Shown: positions 10,679 through 23,388 of the stretch, in pieces
How positions within the stretch are numbered: position 1 is the first letter of the stretch
How the letters are laid out: every line of letters begins with the position of its first letter
Origin: Maylandia zebra
Taxonomy: Eukaryota > Chordata > Actinopteri > Cichliformes > Cichlidae
Assembly: GCF_041146795.1 (NCBI RefSeq)
Contig: NC_135177.1
Location: 25,982,060 to 26,046,059 of the forward strand
DNA: 64,000 nucleotides
Reading direction: 5' to 3'
The notes under the pieces: generated by a model
Databases searched by the model: none
What the model was told of the DNA's origin: nothing
Seen by the model: the letters and a program-made list of their open reading frames with translations, nothing else
Program-made: the position numbers and the translations under genes

Positions 10679-12611
10679 AACATACAGACTGAGTTTTGTT
10701 TGTTTTGCCATTTCTTTGCCATTTATATATTTGGCAACAAATATTTTAAAAAGGACTTTATGATCATCATCATATTTACAGTGTAGCAGGCAGTTCTTTA
10801 CAGTACTGACCTTTAGAGAGTCAGTTTAGAGAGATACTAATGTTTACTATTGAGTTTCCTTTGATGCATTTTAGTTGTTTATTTAGTTAGTTTGATATTT
10901 AAAAGAAATTGGTCAAATTTGAATCCAAATTATTATTATTACATTATAATTACAACACCAAATCCACACTGGCATGTTGTGTAGTTTTGGACCCAAATTC
11001 ATTTGAGGTAGACAGAAAAACAAAAAGCCGACCTTTTATTTGGTGATTTAAAAAGTCTAAAAGGACAGATACTGTTAGAGGCATAGAACAGAAATCCAAT
11101 AGCTTGCAGAAAAATTTAGAGGAAGAATAAATGGAAGAAAGGACCATGTAGTATAGGGAATGAGGCACAGTAGAAAACAATGACAAGACAAGCAGACAAA
11201 CAGGAAGTCATAACACCCCCCCCAAGGCAATACAAACAAAAAAACAATACACAAGACACTTACAGATACAAAAAACTGAGGAAGCAAGAATAATTCATTT
11301 CATTTCTTCCACACATGGTTCAACAGTGTTTCGAATCATTAACGTTACGACAAAAACCAAAATGAAAACGGTAACAGTAACTCAACTTGAAGCAGATAGG
11401 CTACAGCAGCAGGACAAAAAATACTAGGTGTCACACCGGGCAGCTATTATCAGGAACCCGAGGCTACAGTGCACTCTGGCTCACCATAACTGAACACAAG
11501 ACTGTAAAAATGTTGCCTGTTCTGATGAGTCGATTTCTGCAGCAAAATTGAGATTTTGAAGTCAAAATTTGGCACAAACTACATGAAAGCATGGATCCAT
11601 GCTGTCTTGTATTAGAGGTTTAACCTGGTGGTGGTGTAATGGTGTGGCACACTTTGAGCCCTTTAGTGCATTTGTTACCATTAAAATCAATCTAGTCTTA
11701 GCAAGATGTAACTAATGAAGGGGCTCGAATTTTAAACTTAGGAGTCCAGAGTCAAAAACATAACCAGTCAAATGGACCATGACAGTTGAAAGGTTTCTCC
11801 CTCTTCTTCGTAAACACACAGACGCATCTAAATGCTGATTTCACACTTTTTTCACACTTTTTTTTCACATTTTTAAAATTTGTTCTAAAACCCTCTCAGT
11901 ATTTTAGTAAATATGCCAAGAACTTCATCTGCAATATAGAGTCAGATTCTCACACATCATTAAAGGATGGATGTTTGCTTTGGTTGTTGCACATTAATGA
12001 TTCCATTTCATTTTCCTGCATTTGAATTGTGAATAAGTTAATTATAAATGAATATGCAAAATGATTTTTAAAAAGGACTTTGAATTTTACATTCTGCCAT
12101 TAATTTACTAATCAGTCTTCGTCTCATATTCCATTTAATCTTCTCATGTCTGTCACACCACAATCCTGGAAAGAGCACTAATTTCTGTGAAGAGCGCATT
12201 AGAAATATTCCTGTACAACTGTCCACTGGTTTTGGAGTGATGGTTTGTCTGATCTGACACAATCATCAACTCAGGACAAGTGAATGATGGCTGTCTATTC
12301 TCTGCTTCTGCTGACCTTTCATAGACAAATTCTGTGTGTGTGTGTGGATGAATTGTGTCAAACAAGCCAGTTTAAAAAGTAGAGTTAACTACAGTGCTTG
12401 TTTTTTTAACCTTCAGGTCCTTTTCTTTTGATGCTTTTAGACCATCAATAAAAACCCTTTAATAGCAGCACACGTTGCCTCAGTTCTTTAAAAATTACAA
12501 ATAATTTAAAAAAAAAGAAAACACTATATAGCTCTAAAATTTAGAGCTATATAGAACAAATGCTCTAAAAGGAGTCGGGAACAACTCTGAACGTTCTGCT
12601 TTTGACCGAAA
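10679..12611. other. Intergenic DNA, no gene recognised
   Basis: The sequence is AT-rich and contains only short chance frames. A perfect short palindrome of GCTCTAAAATTTAGAGC type lies at about 12533-12549. No exon of a further trypsin copy was found. Confidence 0.55.
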
Positions 12612-12674
12612 CGATCTGTCAGGGGTCTGTGACCCAGAATTTATTGAGTTTATTTTGTATTTTTGATTTCTTAT

Positions 12675-12675
12675 G

Positions 12676-12715
<40 letters not shown>
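12675..12715. repeat. (TA)n microsatellite
   Basis: About 20 uninterrupted TA units within the proposed LTR. Confidence 0.95.
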
Positions 12716-12719
<4 letters not shown>

Positions 12720-12751
12720 AATATGTTAAGTTGTTGTGTTATTAGTTAGGA

Positions 12752-13116
12752 TTTATCCATCCATTCCCGCTTATCCTTTTTCAGGGTCGTGGAGGGTGCT
12801 GGAGCCTATCCCAGCTGTCATAGGGGGAGAGGCAGGGTACACCCTGGACAGGTCGCCAGTCTGTCGCAGGGCCAACACTCGCACTCACATTCACACCTAT
12901 GGGCAATTTGGATTATCCAATTAACCTATCCCCACAAGACGCATGTCTTTGGACGGTGGGAGGAAGCCGGAGTACCCGGAGAGAACCCACGCAAACACGG
13001 GGAGAACATGCAAACTCCACACAGAAAGACCCTGGCCTGATGGTGGAATTGAACTCTTGAACCTTCGTGCTGTGCAGCTACAGTGCTAACCACCGTGCCA
13101 CCGTGCTGTCCTTAGG
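12752..13116 (-). repeat. SINE-like retroposon with tRNA-like head and RTE-like tail
   Basis: It is flanked by perfect 11-base duplications (ATTAGTTAGGA at 12741-12751 and 13117-13127). On the minus strand it starts with a tRNA-like head (GGTGGTTAGCACTGT as A box, GGTTCAAGAG as B-box-like). It runs through the body GGAGTTTGCATGTTCTCCCC, common in fish genomes, and ends with GGATAAGCGGGAATGGATGG. That 3' end resembles the Rex3 end (GGATAAAGCGGATGAAGATG), which suggests mobilisation by an RTE-clade LINE. Confidence 0.75.
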
Positions 13117-13429
13117 ATTAGTTAGGACGTAGTTGAGTTTTATTCTACTTTTTAATCTATGTTTCTTGATTTAAACGTTTTTTCCTGTCGTCTATGCAGT
13201 TTGTCTTGACGTCAGTGTTTTTCTTTCAGTTATGCCGGTGTGTTGGTGTCTCCCAGTGTTCCATGTTCTAATTGTCAAGCTTGTGTTGTCATGTCTACAT
13301 CTCTCTTTGTTTCCTGTTTTTTGTTTTGTTTTTTGGTGGTGTTTCGATGTTCAAGGTGTTTCATTTTAATTTCACCTGTGGTGCCATGTTCATTTGTGTC
13401 AACTGTGCTTCCCCAGGTATTTCCACTTC

Positions 13430-14626
13430 CATAGCTGGACTGGCCATCGGGCATACCGGGCATTTTGTTTTTATGGACCGATCGTTTTATTTTTTTTTTA
13501 TTTTTGGAAGGGTATAAATAATGAAAGGTGTTGGATTGGCCAATTGGTCATGATCGACTCTGGGCTGGACCAATTACAGCCGAGGAGGTCGGATGCACCC
13601 TCCCCCTTGTTTAGCAATCTTATAGACGAACTAAAGAAAATGGAGAACAAAAAAAGGAAAGGAGGTGCAGAAAAAATTAGGGCCAAAAAGAAACAAGCCC
13701 TTCAGGCAGACGCTGCCAAAGGTGTAAAAAATAACTGAATTGTTTGGCGGTAGCTATGGCATAGCTTCCACAGATTTAGCAACATCAGCAAGTGGTGGAG
13801 GCCAGCAGGTGGATAAGGGAAAGGGGAGGCAAGAGGAGGAGAGACCCGAGGCGGCCGCCGGTCATAGTGGCAGACGAACTGAACTTAAGGTAAGAAGTTA
13901 TGACCTGCTGTCTATCTGTGTCAGATATAAACCAAGTTTAGTTGTAGTTTGTTTTCGTTGTGCTGACTTTTTACAGTCGCTTAGAATAACTGGTACTGCG
14001 TACTAGCTAGCATGACGGAGTTTATATACTGCTGGGCGGGTGCTATGAAGTTACTGATAGTAAATTTTATTTTATGCTTAAGGTTAGTTTCTCAAACTCC
14101 TCAAAATCTTAACAGATTGTGCCAATCCTTACATGTTGCACCAGGCTGATTTATCATCAAAAGTGGAGAAGTCTGTGACAGAGGAGACAGAAGAGCAGCA
14201 GAGAGAGATGGAGCGAGAGAGAGAAATAAAAGACCAGGAGAGAGAGATGGAGAGATGACTTTATGTCATCCATGAGGGATGCATTTGACATATGTTTCAC
14301 ATATTATAACCCAACAAGTTACTTATAGCAATTTAAATACGAGCAATCAGTTTTTGGTAAATACCAGAAATCAGTTTTTGGCAGACAATCACTTTTTGGC
14401 ACAACACCGGCTATTGCAGTTAATAATACAACAGCTTCTTGCCATTTTTTGTGTTTCTTTTTATCGCTGTGTAACTGAGTTCAATTGAAGGCCTGCATGC
14501 GCTAGTACCTCTTGCCACAAGTTCCCAGAATCCTTTGCGGTTTTACCCCTGAATGACGTCACATTTTTGGTGGGCCGGTCTCTAGTCAAAATGCCCGGGC
14601 CGATTTTTTGTCCCAGTCCAGCCCTG
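13430..14626 (+). mobile_element. hAT transposon relic with transposase N-terminus
   Basis: Flanking 8-base duplications TCCACTTC (13422-13429 and 14627-14634) are identical. The right end, read inward, is CAGGGCTGGACTGGGACAAA and the left is the decayed CATAGCTGGACTGGCCATC. Inside, from 13640, a short frame reads MENKKRKGGAEKIRAKKKQA, resembling the basic N-terminus of fish hAT transposases. The rest of the transposase is missing, so the 1.2-kb copy is an internally deleted derivative. It lies inside the proposed solo LTR. Confidence 0.85.
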
Positions 14627-14980
14627 TCCACTTCCCTCATTTTCGCTCTGTGTTTTTAAGTCCTCTGTCTTCCTCTGTTCTTTGTCGGGTCGTTTGTTTG
14701 TCTTATTGTCAGGTCATGTCATGTCAGGTCACGTCACAGAGTTTTTGCTCGTACTCATGCTCATGTTTAAATTTTTTCACTTTTATGTTTTGCATGTTCC
14801 TGTTCAGGTTCATGTTCTTGTCTCTTGCTGTTGTTTTATAGCTGGTTTAGTTCTTTCCTAGTTTAAGTTTTAGTTTAGTTTCGCCCTTGTTTCGCTTTGC
14901 CTTGTTTCTTTTGTTTTTGGACATCAGTCTTCTGTGTCTGCTTTTCGGTCCGTAAACACACCGGCGGGTACGCCATGACA

Positions 14981-15815
14981 GGATCTAGTGATGTACTGAT
15001 GTACTCATGGCTTTTCTGCACCTTATATCTATGATCATTAATTGCTTTTTTTCTTTCTTCTTTTTTTTAATATAGTATATAACAATTATGTAAATAAGTT
15101 TGTTTTTTATGCTGTTTAGGCAACAAATATTTGGGAGAAAAAAATGCATCCCCAAAATAAGCGGCCAGGAGGTAAAGCTTGTCCAAGCATCTGCACACTT
15201 TAACATTAACTATGACTTTTTTCAAAGGTCCATGTTTTGAAAAGACACTTTGGAAAAATGCCTTATATCTTCAACTACAGGTCTTCATGAAATCTCCTTG
15301 TGTGTTTCTGCCACCAGATCTTCTGTTGAAGTAAACACTTCTTATAAAACTTTCGATCTTACGTGCTGCACAATAATTTTCAATATTTAGTATTTACTGT
15401 TATATTCACATAGGGGGTGGGGGAGTACAACTTCTGACAAAACCGCATCAAAAGCATGCATAAATAAGTTGAATATAAAAACTGTTTCCATTGTTTTTTT
15501 TTTTTGTTTTTTTTGTTTTTTTAAAATTTCAATTAACTCAATAATAAAGACTTCAATAAAAGACTCGATGTGTTTTCTTTTTTTTTTTTTTTTTTTTTTT
15601 TTTTTCCTAAATGACTGTTTCCATTGTTGAATGAAGCAACTTTATGTGTTGAGTTTTGCATCAGTCACTCATGATTGTAAAAGGGTAGCCACACTTTGAC
15701 ACAATAATTACATTTTTTTAATATGAGACATTACAGAAATGTCTTATAGTAAGAAATTTGCCAAAGTGGCAGAAACATTACAAATAAATACAAACATATT
15801 GATGCAGAATAGCTG
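14981..15815. other. Intergenic DNA with T-rich runs
   Basis: The stretch contains several T/A runs, including about 34 bases nearly all T at 15571-15605. No gene is recognisable. Confidence 0.55.
15571..15605. repeat. Poly-T run
   Basis: A near-uninterrupted T tract of over 30 bases. Confidence 0.9.
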
Positions 15816-15821
15816 ATTTTA

Positions 15822-15827
15822 TTTATT
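15822..15827 (-). terminator. Polyadenylation signal of the minus-strand trypsin
   Basis: TTTATT on the plus strand reads AATAAA on the minus strand, about 150 bases beyond the stop codon. Confidence 0.65.
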
Positions 15828-15974
15828 GTGCCCTCAGATTGGTTTTTCCTTGTGACTCTGTCTTAGCCTGCTGCTTTTCTTTCTGACACTACCCACAACC
15901 ACCTCCGTTCTCTGTCTCCTTCAATTTCAATCTCTCTGTTTTCCCTTCTCTCGTGAAGTTCTAGAGATGACAGT

Positions 15975-17378
<1,404 letters not shown>

Positions 17379-17430
17379 CTTTTAGCTTGCTCAAGAGCAG
17401 ACTGGATGCGACTGACCTGTTATTCACTGT

Positions 17431-17440
17431 ATTTATACAT
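17431..17440 (-). promoter_or_regulatory. TATA box of the minus-strand trypsin
   Basis: On the minus strand the sequence is ATGTATAAAT, about 55 bases upstream of the start codon, the same spacing as in the plus-strand trypsin. Confidence 0.65.
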
Positions 17441-17459
17441 CAGCTTCTCTGTGACCTTC

Positions 17460-18678
17460 CATCCACCCCTCGCCCTGGACACCTTCATTTTTCCATCCAC
17501 CTACAAACCTGCCCACTAAAGTCAACAACATATCCCTTTTAAAAAAAACACAACTTTGTCTTATTTTTGACAGTCTTATTTGCATACCTTCTATTTATGT
17601 TGGTGACAGGTGCAGAAATGATTCCCCCCCCCCCCTTTTTTTAAGCAACTATCAACTACTGTGTTTGTACATACTGCCATAATTCAGGAAAAACAAACAA
17701 ACAAAACAAACAATGTAGGACTGCTTTTATTTTCTTGCTCCTGAGAGCACAGATGGTTTCTTTCTCACTTCATTTGGCTTTTATACAAACATGACCAAAA
17801 GCAGACCCAAACATTGACACATTTGAGCATTTTCTATATTTTTTAAACAGAACTATCATTCATAAAATGTTTTGACATTATTTCTCCAGCACAACTTTAT
17901 ATGTATTGTATTTTCTGCACAAAATAATGTTTAGAATTTTTTTTTTCTTGAAGAAAGGACAAATCTTTCATATCTGACTTTAGTATCCAGGTAACAGATG
18001 TCGACATGTACGTACAGACTAGTTTTAGCAATTAGGGGGTTAATTCATTGAAATTTATACGATAATTAAAATGCCAGCATATAATTTTTGATTTGGGGTT
18101 CCGGAGTCTTACGATTTGCTTTATAAAATATTGCACATCATTACTGTCAGTAAGAATTTACAGGAAAGCTTCCATACGAGAGTTCAGGCTGTGAATGAAA
18201 TACAGACTTTCAAGCTCAAGAAGTCTAAAGGACATTGCACACACACACGCACGCACACACACGCACGCATGCACACATCAAGGCCATTTACTCAATCACG
18301 CACACACACATACCCACCTGCAAATGACACACAAAGACCCCCACCCCCCTTCCCAAATGAAGCCAAGCAGATGCCCCACGGAATCAGCAGCAAAACTGGG
18401 ATGCAGCCAGATGGGGATCCACCAGTGGACCCCCATCCCAGGCTGTAGCTTGCCAACAATGAGTGACCTATGTGAGAAGCTTAAACAGGTGTTAAATGTG
18501 GGGAGATAAGCGATTTGGATGAACACTTAGCACCAAGCGGTAAGAACAGAATGCAGAGATACAGACGGGGTCAACATAACCAGGCAAGAGAGGAGGAGCA
18601 GGAATAGTTGGAGCACACAGACTATTGCAATATGAGTCAGAGTGTGCCTAGGTGTCTTCTGGGCATTTGCCAGACACC
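17460..18678. other. Intergenic DNA between trypsin gene and pseudogene
   Basis: It contains a C run (about 17622-17633) and AC/ACGC simple repeats at 18238-18310. No gene is recognised. Confidence 0.55.
18238..18310. repeat. CA/CG-type simple repeat
   Basis: Imperfect ACAC and ACGC units over about 70 bases. Confidence 0.85.
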
Positions 18679-19380
18679 ATGAGACTGCTGACTCTGCTGA
18701 AGGTTGGATTTGCTGGTAAAAATACAGAGATACACACATACATACAATGTACACATCTCTGTTGTAATGACACAGATTTGAAATGAAATTCACTTCAACT
18801 GTTGTGCAACAGTGGCAGTTACTCGTAAAGATGGCAGGAGTGTGAACATCACCATACATGGCCTCACTGAACAGACTACCACATCAGTGATGGTGTGCTC
18901 ATCAGCAAGCAGCGCGTGCTCTCTGTTGCCCACTGTTGGTACAAGTAAGTACTCAGTTTTGGAAACATGAGTTTGTGCATTACTTTCTTTATTAAAAAAA
19001 TAGATAAACTAAATAACTACATTAAAAAGATCATGTTGGTGCATGACAAATTTTTGGATCTTAGATAATCTGTTTTAAGGATTTTGTTTTTCTTGTTTAA
19101 TCTGCCTGTACAGAGAAGCTGAAGAATGACATCATCATCTGGCTCCCTCAGTGAGTGAAAGAAAGGATCGGCCCTGTCTGCGATTTACTTTTACACGACA
19201 CAGTTTAATATTTCCATTCACTGATGAAATACTTCAGACAAACAGCTGAGGCTTATTTTATATTTCTGTGTGTGCAGGTACGACTATCAGACTCTAGATT
19301 ACGACATCACACTGGCCAAAATCTACCAGCCCTCAGAGGTGATTGAGGCTGTTATACTGATCCCATCGCCCACGTGCTGG
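18679..19380 (+). pseudogene. Trypsin pseudogene (exons 1-3 remnants)
   Basis: Exon 1 is 18679-18715 (MRLLTLLKVGFA, then a GT donor). Exon 2 is about 18813-18944 and ends DGVLISKQRVLSVAHCWYK, keeping the catalytic-His context, but the IVGG activation site is scrambled and a frameshift separates the two halves. A fragment of exon 3 at about 19278-19380 reads YDYQTLDYDITLAKIYQPSE, retaining the Asp102 context, then ends. No exon carrying GDSGGP was found downstream to 20.3 kb. The phase-1 first donor matches functional trypsins. It cannot make an active protease. Confidence 0.85.
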
Positions 19381-19389
19381 ACAAAAAAA

Positions 19390-20556
19390 ACTAATAAATG
19401 AAACTTCTTAGTATACACACATTTTTTGATTGGTCTGTTTGTATTTAATGGAAAAAAAAAACATCAAATAAAACTTGAAGACCAAAAATGCATCAGTTAC
19501 AGGTTACTGTATTTATAATCAGTTACAGATGTAAATAAAGCGCCTTCACATTATTCTGACCGCCTTTTAATGTATCACTTTATGTCTGGATCAATTCAGC
19601 ATTTATCATTTCCTGTACAGTTTTGATGGTAATCCTTCTACGTCAGATATAGTAACACTTACATATCACTTTCAATATAGTTCACGTCTGAACTGCCTGA
19701 AGTCACACAAACTGTGCATGTTTCTCATGCATCTTTCCAAGTTACTCTGTTCACTAGAGAATGACCTAAACAGCAATAACCTGTACATAATAACGCTCTC
19801 TCTCATTCTTAGACTGAAATGTTCCTCTGTGATGCATCTTTGCTTTTGCCCTTCCAGAGAAAGGGTCTTTCTGTGACTCTGTCTTGGAGGTACTTGATAC
19901 AGCTTGCTTAGCAATATCCTGCAGCACCTTAACACTCACACATACTCAAAGACCCTTATTTGGAGTGACGGGGAGAGAGAAATAAATGTTCAACAAGTCT
20001 GGTTAAAGTACACATGCAGCATGTCTTCTGCATGTAGGTCAAATATCATATCTGAAGAAATTGTGAAACACTTTTATGTAAAACTGAATGACTGTAATGT
20101 TATTTATCTGCTGTTTTCAAAGGGTTACAACTGCTTTATCAATATAGAGGCCCTTCTCTACTCTTATAACATTTACAAGAACAAACTTATGTTATAGATT
20201 AAAGAAAGAGGTAGGGTTTTTCTATTATTTGATAAAAATCACATTGTCAATTATTAAGCCTCTCCTTAATTTCTGTTTCAGAGTGTCAGTAAATACTTTA
20301 ACTCCAAAGAAGATCTAATGTGACACTATATTTAGGAATTAGTACTGAACCTACCGTGTTGCTAATGGCAGTGCAATTATCAAACAGTAGGAGGCCACAG
20401 TGGGCAATTTTTCTGTTAGTCCCAAACACTCCACTCATTTTCAGCAGTGCAGCATGCACATGGTAGTTTGCAGCATTAAATATTATTTTTTACATTCAAC
20501 AAAGGCTGATTTCTTGGATGAAATTAAGTCTATTGACTCTACATGTTGTTTGTCAC
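19390..20556. other. Intergenic DNA between the trypsin cluster and cblc
   Basis: AT-rich, with no supported exon. The 3' end of the minus-strand cblc may reach the right edge of this stretch if the optional last exon at 20557-20687 is real. Confidence 0.5.
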
Positions 20557-20687
20557 TCAGGATGACATTGTTCTCTTCATCTCTCCCTGAGCGTACTTGT
20601 CTTTTCTGAGCCCTGGTCTGCTCATCTCCTTTTCCTTATGTCTTCTCTCCATTACAGGGATGTTGGGTCCGAGCCAGGGTACTCCAC
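20557..20687 (-). CDS. Possible terminal coding exon of a longer cblc isoform
   Basis: On the minus strand an acceptor (…TGTATAG) at 20688 opens a phase-1 frame that continues the candidate exon 22021-22076 and ends in TGA at 20557. The peptide is charged, with parts such as GVPWLGPNIPVMERRHKEKE. The summed length of the three optional exons is a multiple of three. It has no domain I recognise, and a 44-codon frame can arise by chance. Confidence 0.25.
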
Positions 20688-21305
20688 CTATACACAATCA
20701 AACAGAGATTTCACGTGAAATGCACAATATTCACAAGAAGTCTAGCGGGTTAAGGTGACTTACGTTATTCATGTAAGTGTATAGAATCTCATCTCCAACT
20801 TCTGATAAAATACTAAAACAATAATACCTAAACCTAATAAATAAGAGCACCTAAGGGGAATTCAAAACAAATCAATTTCACAGTTTTGACCTGAGAAAAA
20901 TGATCTCGGTGCTACCATTATTATGCTAATGTACTGCAATGCGTCAAATATGAAACTATTTTTAACAGTATGAGTTCAATTTTCTAATTTCCTGTCATGA
21001 CAAGGTGAACATGTCTGAGATGTAGAATAAAAATCATAAAGAAAAGCAAGTAAAGCTTATTAAGCAAACAAATATATCCCATTCAAGACCTGAAGAGGCC
21101 TATTTTTCTCTGCAGTGCAGCTGTGTGTCTTTAATGTGTTTTTCATTTTTTTTAGAGAAACACCCGTAAAAAACATGTGGTTCAAAGCGTTGAATGATTT
21201 CAGTATGTTTCTAACTGTTTTCCAGTCTTGTGCATCAGGTGAAATTTCTTTAGTTCGTTTTAAGATGGAAGGTCCTCTGCATGTTTGCTCACATTACTGT
21301 ATGTA

Positions 21306-21425
21306 AATGGCCTGTATTTATATAGCGATTTTCTAGTCCCTAAGGACCCCAAAGCACTTTACACATCCAGTCACACACACATTCACACATGATGGCAAGC
21401 TACATTGTAGCCACAGCCACCCAGA
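21306..21425 (-). repeat. Partial tRNA-derived SINE (3' portion)
   Basis: It shows the same AATGGCCTGTATTTATATAG and GGCAAGCTACATTGTAGCC blocks as the fuller copy at 21655-21980, but stops before the tRNA head. Confidence 0.75.
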
Positions 21426-21426
21426 C

Positions 21427-21980
21427 GGTATCTGAAAGAAATTTAAGAAGCACGCATACAGCATAACAACATATGTAATTCACACTTCTGTATTAACTTG
21501 TTGCACATTATACTTTTTAAAACATGTTTAAGGAAGCATTATTCTTATTTCACCAATCATGCAGCAAGTATTCAGACAAGTCAAATTAGCAATACCACGC
21601 TGCACTGACAATGTTATTGAAATAGTCAGTTATAAGTATTATCAGCTCCTCACGTATGGTAAATGGCCTGTATTTATATGTATTTATATATTTATAGTCC
21701 CTAAGGACCCCAAAGCGCTTTACATATCCAGTCATCCACCCATTCACACACTGGTGATGGCAAGCTACATTGTAGCCGCAGCCACCCTGGGGCGCACTGA
21801 CAGAAGCGAGGCTGCCGGACACTGGCGCCACCGGGCCCTCTGACCACCACCAGTAGGCAACGGGTGAAGGGTCTTGCCCAAGGACACAACGACCGAGAAT
21901 GTCCAAGCCGTGGATTGAACCGGCAACCTTCCGATTACAAGGCGAACTCCAAACTCTTGAGCCAAACTCTCATCGCCCAG
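21427..21980 (-). repeat. SINE-bearing repeat unit (inverted partner at 32141-32587)
   Basis: The right part (21655-21980) is a tRNA-derived SINE on the minus strand with the head GTTTGGCTCAAGAG (A box) and GGTTGCCGGTTCAATCC (B box). The left part (21427-21654) is about 230 bp of non-SINE sequence. Both parts together recur as a reverse complement at 32141-32587, so the duplicated unit is longer than the SINE itself. Confidence 0.8.
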
Positions 21981-22020
21981 CAAAAGAAGACGAAAGAAGG
22001 TTGTAACAACTATGACTTAC

Positions 22021-22076
22021 TGTCGTCAGCTCTCTGAGAGGAGGAAGGAAAGTTTGCTTCTCTCAGGTGTTCCACG
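22021..22076 (-). CDS. Possible extra cblc exon
   Basis: Minus-strand acceptor AAAACAG and donor ACA|GTAAGTC bound 56 bases that continue phase 2 from 23393-23439. The peptide reads VEHLREANFPSSSQRADD. In longer Cbl proteins a UBA domain lies near the C-terminus, but this peptide does not clearly match one. Confidence 0.35.
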
Positions 22077-22079
22077 CTG

Positions 22080-23388
22080 TTTTACAAACACATAAACATA
22101 CCAGTAAATTAACTGCTTCACATGAACCATCCTGTCATTATGACTACTAACTGCACTACATGCATAAAATTGAATAAAAAAAAAAAAAACTTGTTTATTG
22201 CTGTGAAATTTAAGTGGAGACAGGAGTCAATCACCTGTGAGAGAAAGGGCGTGGTCTCAGCTCACCAGCGTATTCCTCTTCACTGCCGCGTAAACCCTCC
22301 GTTCGACAACTAAATAAAGACAGAAAAATATATTTTATCACCTGAGTTGTTTTTTTAAAATTTGATAAATCATTGTGTAAATAATGTATTTTCCATTAAC
22401 CTAAGCTAGTGATCCTAGATAGAACAACCATCAAGAATAACCTAACAAGCAAAAACAGAAACATTTGGATTTTTAAAAATTACCTCTCGGCTTTAATGCG
22501 TAGTTACAAAGCATAGAAACATTTTAATTATTTTAATAGTCTCAATATCTGTATAGATTCAGTAACTTGGCTTGCAGGTCGCCTAACCATTTTTAATCAT
22601 TTTATGATTCCTCTAATTAAATATTGTTTGCCAAATAACAATTAAATCTTCCTTTCCAAAACAAAATGAGAAAATAACATTAAAACCGGTGTAGTTTGTA
22701 AAATTAGTTCATCAAAGCCATCAGTTGTCACAGAAGCAGCTTTTTACTTCTCTGAAAGAAGACTACCAGGTGACTATAAATAAAGCTAGAATGTCATGGA
22801 TCTTAATTGAGTAGCAGGAAAATGCTCTTTCTAGCATACAAGCAGAGAACCTTGATGTAATACTACTGCGATCTCACCTGCAAGGTTATTAAAGTAAACT
22901 AAAATCAAACTAAGAACTAAAACAAGGTGTGAAAAAACATTGTAAAACATTGTAACATTGAAAAAAAGAAAAGAAATATAAAGGTAATATCTTTAGTTTT
23001 AGTATCTCTTAGGTTGGTAAAAATGTTATTAAAACTTGCTGGTGAGGCAATTTGCAATAAAGGATTGGACATGGTTTGTAAGACTACTACTTTCCACTAC
23101 TTAAAAAAAGGTTTTTATTGTAATACGTATAATGATTTTCCTAAATCTTGATTTAGGATCATGATTTAGGATCATAATTTAATAATTATGAGACTAAAGA
23201 CATAAAGAGACTAAAAAAAACCTAAATTAAAACTTTTAAATTAAAACATTTTTTTGTTTTCAAACAATAAAAACTCAACTAAAACTTGACGATCCACTCT
23301 GGACAGAGATAGAAACTAACCTGAACTAAAAAAGAAATGGAATGAAAATAAAAACTAATTACAAAATACAAAACTATAACAACTCTGC
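22080..23388. other. AT-rich DNA downstream of, or intronic to, cblc
   Basis: No coding exon supported. Several A/T-rich runs and short direct repeats (GATTTAGGATCATGATTTAGG near 23150) are present. Confidence 0.5.

Larger units (their letters stand above)
12617..14980. mobile_element. Probable solo LTR, interrupted by two later insertions
   Basis: The unit begins TGTCAGG and ends CCATGACA, matching the TG...CA ends of an LTR. The flanks are CGATC (12612-12616) and GGATC (14981-14985), a 5-base duplication with one mismatch. After removing the SINE-like insertion (365 bp plus duplication) and the hAT insertion (1197 bp plus duplication), about 783 bp remain, a normal LTR size. No internal gag or pol sequence is adjacent. 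The call is inference from ends and length only; the superfamily is unknown. Confidence 0.5.

Noticed and set aside
13394-13738. A host gene encoding the 114-residue frame near the hAT N-terminus
   Set aside because: The frame crosses the hAT left end and its duplication, so only the MENKKRKGG part is meaningful, as transposase remnant.
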